Shown one piece after another: positions 12,456-24,556 of a stretch of DNA of 64,000 nucleotides. The notes under the pieces are model-generated. The model made no database searches. It saw nothing but the letters and a program-made list of their open reading frames with translations, and had not been told where the DNA came from. The DNA comes from Tragulus kanchil (lineage: Eukaryota > Chordata > Mammalia > Artiodactyla > Tragulidae). Made by a program: the position numbers and the translations under genes. The stretch covers positions 183,147,801-183,211,800 of the forward strand of contig JAIOJX010000025.1 in NCBI GenBank assembly GCA_022376925.1, given 5' to 3'. Within the stretch, counting starts at the first letter, position 1; each line of letters begins with the position of its first letter.

Positions 12456-14722
12456 TAGCCTTGCAGGACACAGCTTCTGTGAAAACTCTGCACACTGTCG
12501 ACTTCTAAGACAAAAGCCGCTTTTCAAAATTGATGGTCCTATAGGTATATACTGTGAACCCACATTTTTTTTTTCTCCTCAGTAGTTTTCCTTGGAGGCT
12601 GGAACATTCTAGAACCTTGCTGCTTACAGTGTGGTCTGTGGATCAGCAGCATCAGCTGCACCTGGACCTTGTAAGACATACCACCTCTCAGGTCCTGCCC
12701 GCGAGCTGTGGAACTGTTCTCTGGATTTCTCGCCAGAACCCCAGGTGCCTTGTGGGTCCATGAGAGCGTAGAAGTGTGGTCTCTGGATGTGAGCTCCCAC
12801 CGCTTCTGGCCACCTGTCCACCTCTCACCTCCAGAGTCCAGCCTTCTACCAACTTCCACTCCTGTAGGAAGCTGCCCGCCCAGCGTCCCCAAGGTGTTCC
12901 ATGGGCGTGGCCACGTGTTGCGCCCCATCGAGTTCCTCCTCCTGTCTCCTCTGAATGCCCACTTCCTTCCTTTCTTCTGTCCTGGATGGAGCCACAGTCT
13001 GTCCAGGGTGGGCCGGTGCTTGAAGCCTCTTTGTCTCCTTCTGTATCTAATCCAGCAAGTACGGCTGACTTTCTTCTTTCAAAATGTTCTCTGTGTCTGT
13101 TTCCCCTCTCTTTTCTCACTGTGCTTGACCAGTGTGGGTTTTCATCCCCGACCCTCTGGATTAGTAAAAGCTATTTACAGTAGATTTACTGACTTGCAGC
13201 TTAGGATTCCTTTGTTTCTGATGGCAACCTCTGCTTCCCTTTGGTTGCCTGGCAACGTTCACTCCTTCCTTAGGATTCTGCTCAAAAACCTTCTACAGAA
13301 CTTTTTCCTGACCTGCATATTCACCCCAGGAATCCTTTTTTGCTCCTGTTTCCTTAGTAACTGTGCCTCAGTGTCCTCATCTGTGAAAGAGGTTGTATAG
13401 AAGTGTGTACAGAATGAATGGGTGAAGTTCATGGAGCAGTAGCTGACACAAAACATTTCATAAGCCTTAACTGTTATGTTTGCAAACATTTTCAACTTCC
13501 TGACAAGTGGTCTGCGCCTTCTCTTTCCCTTGGTCGATACCAGGTTTCTGAAACTAGCCAGGGGTCTACTAGAGTTACCAGAGGTAGCCTTGCAGGACAC
13601 AGCTTCTGTGAAAACTCTGCACACTGTCGACTTCTAAGACAAAAGCCGCTTTTCAAAATTGATGGTCCTATAGGTATATACTGTGAACCCACATTTTTTT
13701 TTTCTCCTCAGTAGTTTTCCTTGGAGGCTGGAACATTCTAGAACCTTGCTGCTTACAGTGTGGTCTGTGGATCAGCAGCATCAGCTGCACCTGGACCTTG
13801 TAAGACATACCACCTCTCAGGTCCTGCCCGCGAGCTGTGGAACTGTTCTCTGGATTTCTCGCCAGAACCCCAGGTGCCTTGTGGGTCCATGAGAGCGTAG
13901 AAGTGTGGTCTCTGGATGTGAGCTCCCACCGCTTCTGGCCACCTGTCCACCTCTCACCTCCAGAGTCCAGCCTTCTACCAACTTCCACTCCTGTAGGAAG
14001 CTGCCCGCCCAGCGGCCCCAAGGTGTTCCATGGGCGTGGCCACGTGTTGCGCCCCATCGAGTTCCTCCTCCTGTCTCCTCTGAATGCCCACTTCCTTCCT
14101 TTCTTCTGTCCTGGATGGAGCCACAGTCTGTCCAGGGTGGGCCGGTCTTGAAGCCTCTTTGTCTCCTTCTGTATCTAATCCAGCAAGTACGGCTGACTTT
14201 CTTCTTTCAAAATGTTCTCTGTGTCTGTTTCCCCTCTCTTTTCTCACTGTGCTTGACCAGTGTGGGTTTTCATCCCCGACCCTCTGGATTAGTAAAAGCT
14301 ATTTACAGTAGATTTACTGACTTGCAGCTTAGGATTCCTTTGTTTCTGATGGCAACCTCTGCTTCCCTTTGGTTGCCTGGCAACGTTCACTCCTTCCTTA
14401 GGATTCTGCTCAAAAACCTTCTACAGAACTTTTTCCTGACCTGCATATTCACCCCAGGAATCCTTTTTTGCTCCTGTTTCCTTAGTAACTGTGCCTCAGT
14501 GTCCTCATCTGTGAAAGAGGTTGTATAGAAGTGTGTACAGAATGAATGGGTGAAGTTCATGGAGCAGTAGCTGACACAAAACATTTCATAAGCCTTAACT
14601 GTTATGTTTGCAAACATTTTCAACTTCCTGACAAGTGGTCTGCGCCTTCTCTTTCCCTTGGTCGATACCAGGTTTCTGAAACCTAGCCAGGGGTCTACTA
14701 GAGTCAGAGTTACCAGAGGTAG
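12456..14722. repeat. Doubled segment 3 (offset 1128-1135)
   Basis: 12456-13584 recurs at 13585-14722. Differences: G/T near 12889/14018, a lost G near 13018, a lost C near 13555, and a six-base CAGAGT present only in the right copy near 14705. Content is unassigned sequence plus an L2/MIR-like stretch. Confidence 0.95.
13250..13400 (+). mobile_element. L2/MIR-like fragment
   Basis: TTTTTCCTGACCTGCATATT resembles the L2 3' end. GTGCCTCAGTGTCCTCATCT resembles the MIR core. Repeated at about 14378-14528 by segment 3. Confidence 0.4.
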
Positions 14723-16833
14723 GCTCAGTGCACAGTATTTAAAAAACAATAGAGGCTACAAGGACTTTGGGGTGTTACCTAAAGGAGGAAGCCGACACGA
14801 ATGTGCCATCAGTGTGGTCGATTTATGGCTTTGAATTGGTGCCCGGAAGCTGTTTACAGAGTGAGTATTTTTAAAAATGAGAAAAAAATATACAATTAAA
14901 GAGATGTGTCAAGACGCTTCTCCTGTGTATTGAGAGTTTTCTCTGACTGACACACTTAGGTAATGACGGCTCTTTGAATAATGGTGCTGTCTTCCTAATT
15001 AAACCATCAAGAACACCAGTTATTACTTCAGTAAGGCTAGGGGTCAAAAGTCTAGAACGTCAAAGAAAAGAGATTTTAAATGGACAGAAATGGTAATAAA
15101 ATGGAAATTTGTTCCCTGATGCTTTTCTTTGTCTTAGTAACTCTTTGTGGCCTGAGTATATGTCTCTCCTTCCATTTAAATAGCTTTTGGTCACTCCATA
15201 TAAAAGCCAGCTTGGGAAGTACAGAGAACACACTCTCACTGGAATCAGATGGAGCCGAGTCCAGGCCTATTCGTTGTGTGGCCTTAAACCGATCGCTTAA
15301 CCCCTCAAAGCCTCCGTTTCCCCCTCTTTAGAGAGGGGAGATTCAATCCCAAACCCTAAACGTGGCTGTGGGGTGAAGCTCGATGACAGGCGTGCCATGA
15401 ACACACGTGCGGCTCCTTCGCGGTCACGCCGGCAGGAACTCTGCTTCACTTTGTTTCTAAACCAAATCAAATCTGGCTCAACCGGCACTCTCAGAGTCAA
15501 AGGAAAAGCTAGACACGTTTTTAGGGACTCCTTCCTAGGTTGTTCCAGGAGTGGGAGGAAGAACTACAGGCGTTTCTTGGGCTGAGGACGCCATTCTGAG
15601 TCTGTCTGGCCCAGGGCCAGGTGGCGCAGAGCTCCGCTGCCCACCGCCTCCTCGTGGAGCTGCACAGCTGCCGGGGGCAAATCTCATGCACAAAACATTT
15701 CATAAGCCTTAACTGTTATGTTTGCAAACATTTTCAACTTCCTGACAAGTGGTCTGCGCCTTCTCTTTCCCTTGGTCGATACCAGGTTTCTGAAACCTAG
15801 CCAGGGGTCTACTAGAGTCAGAGTTACCAGAGGTAGGCTCAGTGCACAGTATTTAAAAAACAATAGAGGCTACAAGGACTTTGGGGTGTTACCTAAAGGA
15901 GGAAGCCGACACGAATGTGCCATCAGTGTGGTCGATTTATGGCTTTGAATTGGTGCCCGGAAGCTGTTTACAGAGTGAGTATTTTTAAAAATGAGAAAAA
16001 AATATACAATTAAAGAGATGTGTCAAGACGCTTCTCCTGTGTATTGAGAGTTTTCTCTGACTGACACACTTAGGTAATGACGGCTCTTTGAATAATGGTG
16101 CTGTCTTCCTAATTAAACCATCAAGAACACCAGTTATTACTTCAGTAAGGCTAGGGGTCAAAAGTCTAGAACGTCAAAGAAAAGAGATTTTAAATGGACA
16201 GAAATGGTAATAAAATGGAAATTTGTTCCCTGATGCTTTTCTTTGTCTTAGTAACTCTTTGTGGCCTGAGTATATGTCTCTCCTTCCATTTAAATAGCTT
16301 TTGGTCACTCCATATAAAAGCCAGCTTGGGAAGTACAGAGAACACACTCTCACTGGAATCAGATGGAGCCGAGTCCAGGCCTATTCGTTGTGTGGCCTTA
16401 AACCGATCGCTTAACCCCTCAAAGCCTCCGTTTCCCCCTCTTTAGAGAGGGGAGATTCAATCCCAAACCCCTAGCGTGGCTGTGGGGGTGAAGCTCGATG
16501 ACAGGCGTGCCATGAACACACGTGCGGCTCCTTCGCGGTCACGCCGGCAGGAACTCTGCTTCACTTTGTTTCTAAACCAAATCAAATCTGGCTCAACCGG
16601 CACTCTCAGAGTCAAAGGAAAAGCTAGACACGTTTTTAGGGACTCCTTCCTAGGTTGTTCCAGGAGTGGGAGGAAGAACTACAGGCGTTTCTTGGGCTGA
16701 GGACGCCATTCTGAGTCTGTCTGGCCCAGGGCCAGGTGGCGCAGAGCTCCGCTGCCCACCGCCTCCTCGTGGGCACACCTGTCTGCACAGCCTCAGTTCC
16801 CAAGGAAGTGGTGATAAAGGCAAATCTCATCAT
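14575..16833. repeat. Doubled segment 4 (offset 1114)
   Basis: 14575-15688 recurs at 15689-16833. The left copy ends with a scrambled, shortened version (15655-15688) of what the right copy reads at 16770-16833. The first ~130 bases also occur at 13447-13577, so that stretch is present three times. Both copies contain a MIR. Confidence 0.93.
15230..15340 (+). mobile_element. MIR SINE (copies at 15230 and 16344)
   Basis: GAGTCCAGGCCTATTCGTTG, TGTGGCCTTAAACCGATCGC and AGCCTCCGTTTCCCCCTC follow the MIR core order. Second copy 16344-16455 through segment 4. Confidence 0.65.
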
Positions 16834-16861
16834 GCAATCAAATCAACCTGAAGTTTTGGAA

Positions 16862-16972
16862 TTTTTTTTTTTTGGCTCTGCTGCATGGCCTGTGTGATCT
16901 TAGATCCCTGACCAGGGAGTGAACCAGGAAGCGCAGAGATCTAACCACTAGACTGCCAGGGAAGTCCATTTT
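16862..16972 (-). mobile_element. CHR-type SINE, short, minus orientation
   Basis: T-run, then GGCTCTGCTGCATGGCC, GATCCCTGACCAGGGAGTGA and the reversed head ACTAGACTGCCAGGGAAGTC. Confidence 0.7.
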
Positions 16973-16985
16973 ATATATGTTTGCT

Positions 16986-17102
16986 TTCTTTTTTGGTGGC
17001 ACTGAATGGCATGTGGGATGTTAGTTCTCAGACCAGAGACTGCCCTGAGCCTCCGGCATCGGCAGCGCGGAGTCTTGACCGCTGGACCACGAGGGAAGTC
17101 CT
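16986..17102 (-). mobile_element. CHR-type SINE, second in tandem
   Basis: Same architecture as its neighbour: T-run, GCACTGAATGGCATGTGGGA, CAGACCAGAGACTGCCC and the head GACCACGAGGGAAGTCCTGA. Diverged, so a separate insertion. Confidence 0.65.
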
Positions 17103-17492
17103 GAAGCCAACTGCTAGCTATGCCGTCTGGAAGGTGCTTGAACATACGTTGGGCTATACAGTTTGATTCTGTGTGTGTGTGCATGTGTGTGGGGGGTGTT
17201 AATCTATCACCTACACGTTGCTCACTTTCTCACCAGAGTGCCCTCACTGATGCAGACAGAAGCAAATGTCTGCTAACCATACTGGATTAATAGCTTGGGC
17301 TTTACTGAGTAACTCAGTGAACGTCTGAAGTGGTTTTTTATTAGGGAATGAATCTGTTAACCTGAATGACGCATATTAGAGATGGACTCCCAGTGGTGAC
17401 ATTAAACATATGTGATCCACTAGAACACTTTGCAGACACTCCCTGCCACACGGAGGGAATCCTGCAAGGTCCCCAGCCTGCGCCCTGGGGGT
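17103..17492. other. Unassigned sequence with a short TG-rich run
   Basis: A GTGTGTGTGTG run at about 17170-17191. Nothing else recognised. Confidence 0.4.
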
Positions 17493-17872
17493 GACGTCCC
17501 AGGCTATCACAAGCTCCCTTCCTGTCCACATCACCTTCTTTGCGTCTCTGTTCTTAAAGAGCTAGCCCAAGGCATCCTTCCAGAGAGAAAATCGTGCTAT
17601 GTCCTCCTCCTGCCCGTGCTCGCAGCACCCAGCTGTGGCGTTGTTGGGATGTGGCCCACAGCCGGCAGGCAGCTCCTCCTCTCGACCCAGATGTGGTGGC
17701 CTGAGAGCGCCTCATCTTGAAAACTTCGGCTTGGATTCCCACCTGCTTTTCGTGGGTCTCCTTAGCCTATGATCAGTTTAGGGACTCTGATCCTACCACC
17801 GAGTCATGACAGGTTCACCTTCTGTGTTGGTCTGGAGCACCAGGTAGATTTCTGTTTTGGCCTTTGGTCTCT

Positions 17873-18090
17873 GTGCTTCCCAGGGAGCGCCGTGGTAAAG
17901 AGCCCGCCTGCCAGTGTAGCAGACATAGGACACATGAGTTTGATTGCTGGGTTAGGAGGAGCCCATGGAGGACAACCCACTCCATATTCTTGCCTGGAGA
18001 ACCCCTATGGACAGAGGCGCCTGGTGGGCTGCAGTCCATAGGGTCGCAAAGGGTCGGACACGACTGAAGCAACTCAGCACATACACACTC
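17873..18090 (+). mobile_element. Bov-tA SINE, first copy
   Basis: CTTCCCAGGGAGCGCCGTGG, GTTTGATTGCTGGGTTAGGA, TATTCTTGCCTGGAGAACCC, GGTCGGACACGACTGAAGC. Confidence 0.92.
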
Positions 18091-18289
18091 TATGACAACA
18101 GGACCCCTCACTGAATGAGCTCTTACGTGGTCCATGACTGTCCCTCCTTCCTCGAGCCTGGTCTTTTCTTCTCTTGGTCCTGCTTACTCTCTCACCTACT
18201 AATGTAAGGCTAGAAAATAGAAGGAATACTTTTTCAAATGATTCTGTCCTTTCACTTAGTTTCATTGATCACAGGGGCTGGCGATTCAG

Positions 18290-18641
18290 AGGCGATGTGA
18301 CAGACCCCAGACCTAGCCCCTTGGTCTTAAAATCAACGGCCTTTGTTAAGCTATAGTCACTGGCACCTATGTGACTATAGATAAGCATACCTGCGTCACC
18401 CCCTCCTTAATCTCCATAAACAATGTATGTGGTGGGAAAATAGAAGTGGGAAAATTCAAGATTGTGTGAAAAACGTGATGATTGCCTATAAAACCATGTA
18501 CCCTCTTTCAGTCGGGGCTGCACATTTGAGCCGCTTTTAGGCCGTGTGCAGTTGCCGGTGGCAATAGACTCCTAATTTGGCTTTTTCCTGCTAAGAGTGG
18601 TCTCTGTTTCTTCTCAGCACAACAGTAACACAGCCTGAAGG
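18290..18641 (+). mobile_element. Putative solo LTR remnant (old endogenous retrovirus), first copy
   Basis: A CCTATAAAACC TATA-like box near 18485 is followed by CAGTCGGGGCTGCACATTTG and later GGCAATAGACTCC and CTCTGTTTCTTCTCAGCACA, an arrangement like U3-R-U5 of a mammalian LTR. There are no internal retroviral genes, and I could not fix either boundary or the family. It could instead be an unrelated non-coding stretch. Confidence 0.35.
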
Positions 18642-19029
18642 GTCTAAGGGGGGACGTCCCAGGCTATCACAAGCTCCCTTCCTGTCCACATCACCTTCTT
18701 TGGTCTGTTCTTAAAGAGCTAGCCCAAGGCATCCTTCCAGAGAGAAAATCGTGCTATGTCCTCCTCCTGCCCGTGCTCGCAGCACCCAGCTGTGGCGTTG
18801 TTGGGATGTGGCCCACAGCCGGCAGGCAGCTCCTCCTCTCGACCCAGATGTGGTGGCCTGAGAGCGCCTCATCTTGAAAACTTCGGCTTGGATTCCCACC
18901 TGCTTTTCGTGGGTCTCCTTAGCCTATGATCAGTTTAGGGACTCTGATCCTACCACCGAGTCATGACAGGTTCACCTTCTGTGTTGGTCTGGAGCACCAG
19001 GTAGATTTCTGTTTTGGCCTTTGGTCTCT

Positions 19030-19247
19030 GTGCTTCCCAGGGAGCGCCGTGGTAAAGAGCCCGCCTGCCAGTGTAGCAGACATAGGACACATGAGTTTGA
19101 TTGCTGGGTTAGGAGGAGCCCATGGAGGACAACCCACTCCATATTCTTGCCTGGAGAACCCCTATGGACAGAGGCGCCTGGTGGGCTGCAGTCCATAGGG
19201 TCGCAAAGGGTCGGACACGACTGAAGCAACTCAGCACATACACACTC
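19030..19247 (+). mobile_element. Bov-tA SINE, second copy (segment 5)
   Basis: Same element as 17873-18090 in the right copy of doubled segment 5. Confidence 0.92.
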
Positions 19248-19446
19248 TATGACAACAGGACCCCTCACTGAATGAGCTCTTACGTGGTCCATGACTGTCC
19301 CTCCTTCCTCGAGCCTGGTCTTTTCTTCTCTTGGTCCTGCTTACTCTCTCACCTACTAATGTAAGGCTAGAAAATAGAAGGAATACTTTTTCAAATGATT
19401 CTGTCCTTTCACTTAGTTTCATTGATCACAGGGGCTGGCGATTCAG

Positions 19447-19798
19447 AGGCGATGTGACAGACCCCAGACCTAGCCCCTTGGTCTTAAAATCAACGGCCTT
19501 TGTTAAGCTATAGTCACTGGCACCTATGTGACTATAGATAAGCATACCTGCGTCACCCCCTCCTTAATCTCCATAAACAATGTATGTGGTGGGAAAATAG
19601 AAGTGGGAAAATTCAAGATTGTGTGAAAAACGTGATGATTGCCTATAAAACCATGTACCCTCTTTCAGTCGGGGCTGCACATTTGAGCCGCTTTTAGGCC
19701 GTGTGCAGTTGCCGGTGGCAATAGACTCCTAATTTGGCTTTTTCCTGCTAAGAGTGGTCTCTGTTTCTTCTCAGCACAACAGTAACACAGCCTGAAGG
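19447..19798 (+). mobile_element. Putative solo LTR remnant, second copy (segment 5)
   Basis: Same sequence as 18290-18641, displaced 1157 bases. Confidence 0.35.
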
Positions 19799-20004
19799 AA
19801 CTGCTGTAAAAATCGATTTGCCCTAAGTTAGCTCAAAAGTGCCCCATGAATATACACTCGAAAGAGATTACAATTTATAAACATTTAGCTCAGGGACAAC
19901 TCCTTATCCCATTCATTCTGCCCACAGACATTTTCTATGAAGGCTTATCAGGTAATTGATGCTGGGAACACATCGGTTCCAGCCTTCAAAAAGCGGAGCG
20001 TTGT

Positions 20005-20221
20005 CGGGTGTGCTGTGTGCTTAGTTGTATCTGACTCTTTGTGACCCCATAGACTGTAGCCCCCCACCCTCGCCCCAGGCTCCTCTGTTCCTGGGATTCT
20101 CCAGGCAAGAATACTGGAGTGGGTTGCCATTTCCTCCTCTAGGGGATCTTCCTGAGCCAGGGATCGAACCTGCATCTCCTGCATTGGCATGTGGATTCTT
20201 TACCACTGAACCACCAGGACG
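20005..20221 (-). mobile_element. Bov-tA SINE
   Basis: Reverse element: GTATCTGACTCTTTGTGACC, CCAGGCAAGAATACTGGAGT, GATCGAACCTGCATCTCC, head ACTGAACCACCAGGA. Confidence 0.93.
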
Positions 20222-20926
20222 TGGTTGGGTATAGTGATGAGTAACCATCAGTCCCCAAATCATGGGCTAAGTGCCCCAGAGGAAATGAAGGATGGAGAGT
20301 GAGGGCGGGACACTAGAGCTGGATGGGGCCCTTGTAAATGGTGCCAATACGGTTTCACTCAGGTAGGTTGGCTTCCTTGTAGATCCTATAAACCAAAGTT
20401 GAGTCTAGAGGTTCTACTACTTCATCTATAGGACAAGGCATAGTTCCATGTGCTGTACTTATCCCTGTAAAATGACATTTGTTATTCTGGAAATGCAGGC
20501 ACATAAGTTATATTCTATGGGTAAGTAGAACACAGTGCTATTTTTAACCTTAAAATTGAAATGAACAGGAAGGATTATGAAATGAGACCACCTGGAAAGA
20601 AGAGAAAATCATCATTAAGACCTCCTGACAACCGAAAGTGAAAGTTTGAGGAAGTGTCTGGAAGCCAGTTTGGGTGGGGGTAGGGGTAGGGGTGTCTGCC
20701 GAGACCACTCAGAGCTTCAGAGCGGGGATGACAGAGGACCAAACGGCCATGGCACACGCCTGCAGCCTTGGAGCGGAAGGAGGAGGTCCCGGGACTCTCA
20801 CCATATCGCGTGCCTTTCTGTCGTTCTGGTGGTCTACCTGGATGTGCAGACAGACACCCGGACATCTCAGGAGAGGGCTGTCATGGAAGATCCATAAAGT
20901 CCCTGCTTTCCTAGGGAAGAGGCTTC
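20222..20926. other. Mostly unassigned; possible antisense L1 3' fragment
   Basis: 20400-20470 (AGTTCCATGTGCTGTACTTA) weakly resembles the antisense L1 3' UTR. The rest is unassigned, and frames here do not look coding. Confidence 0.35.
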
Positions 20927-21127
20927 CCTGCTGACTCAGCTGGTAAAGAATCTGTCTCAATGCTGGAGACCTGGGTTCAATCCCCGGGGTCAGCAAAATC
21001 CCCCTGGAGAAGGGAATGGCAACCCACTCCAGTACTCTTGTCTGGAGAAGTCCATGGACAGAGGAGCCTGGGGGGCTACAGTCCATGGGGATTGCAAAGA
21101 GTTGAACATGACTCAGTGACTGACACA
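20927..21127 (+). mobile_element. Bov-tA SINE
   Basis: GCTTCCCTGCTGACTCAGCT, GAGACCTGGGTTCAATCCCC, GAATGGCAACCCACTCCAGT, GAGTTGAACATGACTCAGTG. Confidence 0.93.
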
Positions 21128-21289
21128 CTTCCCAGGGGAGGCTGTTTGTCCTCCAAGGTACCTTTCATTGAGTTGGGTGAGTCACATCTGCCAGGGACTC
21201 ACACCAATTTTTCTCTACATACAAGAGTTTGATGTCCCCAAGTGCCTATGGGATATTTCATGTTTCAAGAGGGAGGGGACATATGTGTA

Positions 21290-21475
21290 CCTATGGCTGA
21301 CTCAGGCTGATGTGTGGCAATAAACAACAAAACTCTTAAAAAAAAAGTGTTGTAATTTCCTATTAAAAAAAAGAATGTATTGCATATGCATAGCTGGGTC
21401 ACTCTGTCATACAGCAGACATGAACACTGCTGCACGTCAGTTAAAAAACATGAATGAGTGAAAAAAAAGAAAAGA
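21290..21475 (+). mobile_element. Possible L1 3' UTR fragments
   Basis: GCATAGCTGGGTCACTCTGT and CATACAGCAGACATGAACAC resemble the L1 3' UTR seen more clearly at 27357-27552, with A-runs. Weak. Confidence 0.35.
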
Positions 21476-21499
21476 ATTACTTATAGCTTACAAAAAAGT

Positions 21500-21602
21500 T
21501 TTGTAGTCTCATTGACCTGGGATAGAGTCTGAGGATTGATTTCCCTGGGATTCAGGCAAATTATTTAATCTCTTTGAGCCAGTTTCTCCATTAGGATATA
21601 TA
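21500..21602 (+). mobile_element. MIR SINE fragment
   Basis: GGCAAATTATTTAATCTCTT and GAGCCAGTTTCTCCATTAGG follow the MIR core. Confidence 0.6.
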
Positions 21603-22289
21603 CGAAGGAAGCTTGTTAAATATTCAGAATATTTACAATTAGTCCAGCAACGACACTGATCTATCCATTCAGACACCCCGCCGTGCTGGGTACCTGGAGG
21701 GGGCAGTGCGAGGGGCCTCTGAACCCAGGAGAGGTCAGAGCAGCGCTGCCTGCTAGGACCTTCCTGTCCGTTTCTCTGCTTCTCGCCAGAGGGACGGTGG
21801 CCATGGACTTGGAGTGGGTAGGGAGTGACCTGGACGATGGAGGAAGAAAAGGAAGATGGATAGCTGGTGAGAGACACTCAGGAGATGCACATGTTAGGAG
21901 AAACTTTCCATGAATAGCTGAGGGGAAGTCTCAGTTCAGATCAGAGAACAGGAAGGTACGGAGGCGCTGGCCCTGGGGCGGGTACTCTGTGCCGCACTTG
22001 CTGCAGGGTGGGACGACCCAGGGCCGGCCCCGGAGGCAGACGGAAAGTAGAAACATGGCCTAGCCTCTGTGTGATCGCTTTCTCCGTGTGTGAAGTGACG
22101 ACAATATCGTACACGCCTCATTTTGATGGTGTGAGTAGTACACGCCTCATATTTGATGAAGTGAGTGAATCTAGGTTAAATGCCAAGAATGGTGTCTGGA
22201 AAAAATCCAACACTCAATAATGCTGGCTGCTGAAATCATCATCTTATATTATATGTGCACACTTTGTTGCAAGGTATTAAACCATAAAC
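21603..22289. other. Unassigned sequence with a 29-bp local tandem repeat
   Basis: The tract is otherwise unassigned. TACACGCCTCAT at 22110 recurs at 22139 with similar following bases (TTTGATGGTGTGAGT versus ATTTGATGAAGTGAGT). Confidence 0.5.
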
Positions 22290-22420
22290 TTTTGTTATGG
22301 TTTCCATTTCATCAATTAGGAAATTGAGGCTCAGCCAAAGATCACACACATTAAAGGTCCCGCATCTTTTTGAATTTCAAACTGAACTCTCTTGTAAGTC
22401 CACACTTAGGGAAAAAGTGG
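22290..22420 (-). mobile_element. MIR-like fragment, minus orientation
   Basis: AGGAAATTGAGGCTCAGCCA and AAGATCACACACATTAAAGG resemble the reversed MIR core. Confidence 0.5.
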
Positions 22421-23082
22421 AAAGTCAGGTGACACGAAATGAAATAGAGAAGGAAGAGGTCCTATGCACTTACACATTGATGACTTTCCGGAATCTAACC
22501 AACTAAGAAGGAGAAAAACAAAACCAAGGCTCAGAGCGGCTTACTCCCTCTGCAGCTGGGAGGCGGAGAGAGAGGCAAAGGTGTGCCGGAGGCAGCTCGT
22601 CCTAGCTTCTCAGGCTGATTGTTAAATTTTCAGGCATTCTGCCAGCTAATGGGCATCTCCACGGGAGATTGAAATAGGCATGTTAAGAATACTTATTCCA
22701 TGGAAACTGGAATATACCCTGGAAAGATAAAAACGGTTACAAAAAGATCAGCTACGATGGAAAGGAGAAAGAGTGGAAACATGTCTTTTCCGGATAGAAC
22801 TTTCCATATAGTTTTGGCTTTTAGATCATGCAAATATGCTGCCATTTAAAAAAAATGCCTCTTTAACTGAAAGTAATAAGCAAAAGAATCTAACCATATG
22901 TCACACTGGCATTACCGGTACAAAGCGCAAATTTATTTTATGGACTTTAGGGCACCGTGATCCTCAGTGGAACATTATTCTAAGGATTGGGCGAGGTATT
23001 AAGGAATTCTCAACTTCCACAAATATTTTTATTGGTTATAGTAACTTCAGTATTATACTCTGAAACTAATTTCAGAGAGCAA

Positions 23083-23404
23083 GGGGATCACACCAGCCAA
23101 TCTTAAGGAAATCAGCCCTGAATATTCATTGGAAGGCTGATGCTGAAGCTGAAGCTGAGGCTCCTATACTCTGACCACCTGATGTGAAGAGCTGACTCAC
23201 TGGGAAAGACCCTGATGCTGGGGAAGACTGAAGACAAAAGAAGGGGGCAGCAGAGGATGAGATGGTTGGATGGCATCACCAACCCAATGGACACGAGTGT
23301 GAGCACACTCTGGGAGATGGTGTAGGACGGGGAGCCAGGTGTGCTGGCGTCCATGAGGTTGCAAACAATCAGACATGCCTTTGTTACTGAACAGCAATGA
23401 CAAC
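23083..23404 (+). mobile_element. BovB LINE 3' end, first copy
   Basis: AAATCAGCCCTGAATATTCA, GGATGAGATGGTTGGATGGC and AATGGACACGAGTGTGAGC match the BovB 3' region. Frame broken. Confidence 0.9.
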
Positions 23405-23754
23405 AAAAGGTCATTATTCCACCCAGCACAAGGAAGAACGGCAGCGGGCACTCAAGTTGGTATTCCCTAGGACCGGGCCCGTCTCTGGATAAATTGTTTC
23501 CTTAGGTGAAACGCTCTGGGATCTAACGTGTACCTGCGAGCACTTCACCAGGCAGGCACAGCAGGTGTCCCATGTGCCTACGTAGCAGTCCCCCTGCACC
23601 TGGTCTGAAGGTCAACATGCTTGACAGAAGTCCCTCTATTTCCACTCTAGCTTTTTGTTTCCCTTCTTTGTGCTTTTAAAGAACTTTCATTCGTGAATTT
23701 TAAAATGCAAGTGTCTATCGGGTTGGTATGATTGGGCTTCTGGCCACATGATCT

Positions 23755-23925
23755 AATACAGTGGAAACGGCACTAGAAGGTCATGTCTGTTGCTCATTAG
23801 CTGGTGCTCAACTCCAGACCTCAGCTTCACCCCTTTTCAATGGGGTCCATAATAGTGGTTGTGAAAGTTAAATCAGATTATGCACTGTCTACTCAGCACC
23901 TACTCATGTGACCCTTAGCATTGTT
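23755..23925 (+). mobile_element. MIR-like fragment (also 24907-25078)
   Basis: CAACTCCAGACCTCAGCTTC, CAATGGGGTCCATAATAGTG and GTGAAAGTTAAATCAGATTA follow the MIR order. The last part occurs a third time at 26104-26198. Confidence 0.5.
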
Positions 23926-24234
23926 AGCTGGAAACATGTCTTTTCCGGATAGAACTTTCCATATAGTTTTGGCTTTTAGATCATGCAAATATGCTGCCAT
24001 TTAAAAATGCCTCTTTAACTGAAAGTAATAAGCAAAAGAATCTAACCATATGTCACACTGGCATTACCGGTACAAAGCGCAAATTTATTTTATGGACTTT
24101 AGGGCACCGTGATCCTCAGTGGAACATTATTCTAAGGATTGGGCGAGGTATTAAGGAATTCTCAACTTCCACAAATATTTTTATTGGTTATAGTAACTTC
24201 AGTATTATACTCTGAAACTAATTTCAGAGAGCAA

Positions 24235-24556
24235 GGGGATCACACCAGCCAATCTTAAGGAAATCAGCCCTGAATATTCATTGGAAGGCTGATGCTGAAG
24301 CTGAAGCTGAGGCTCCTATACTCTGACCACCTGATGTGAAGAGCTGACTCACTGGGAAAGACCCTGATGCTGGGGAAGACTGAAGACAAAAGAAGGGGGC
24401 AGCAGAGGATGAGATGGTTGGATGGCATCACCAACCCAATGGACACGAGTGTGAGCACACTCTGGGAGATGGTGTAGGACGGGGAGCCAGGTGTGCTGGC
24501 GTCCATGAGGTTGCAAACAATCAGACATGCCTTTGTTACTGAACAGCAATGACAAC
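24235..24556 (+). mobile_element. BovB LINE 3' end, second copy (segment 6)
   Basis: Same element as 23083-23404, displaced 1152 bases. Confidence 0.9.

Larger units (their letters stand above)
17493..19798. repeat. Doubled segment 5 (offset 1157-1160)
   Basis: 17493-18641 recurs at 18653-19798, with a short filler at the junction and a three-base indel near 17541/18700. Each copy carries one plus-strand Bov-tA SINE and one LTR-like stretch with a 10-bp-stem hairpin. Confidence 0.95.

Noticed and set aside
12708..13400. Longest open frame in the window (230 codons, plus strand)
   Set aside because: It runs through an L2/MIR-like stretch, has no recognisable domain, and the near-identical second copy breaks the frame with one-base indels. 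No splice or promoter context supports it.
13447..15826. Triple repeat as a CRISPR-like or satellite array
   Set aside because: Repeats are over 100 bases, separated by about 1.1 kb of doubled flank, and arise from overlapping doubled segments.
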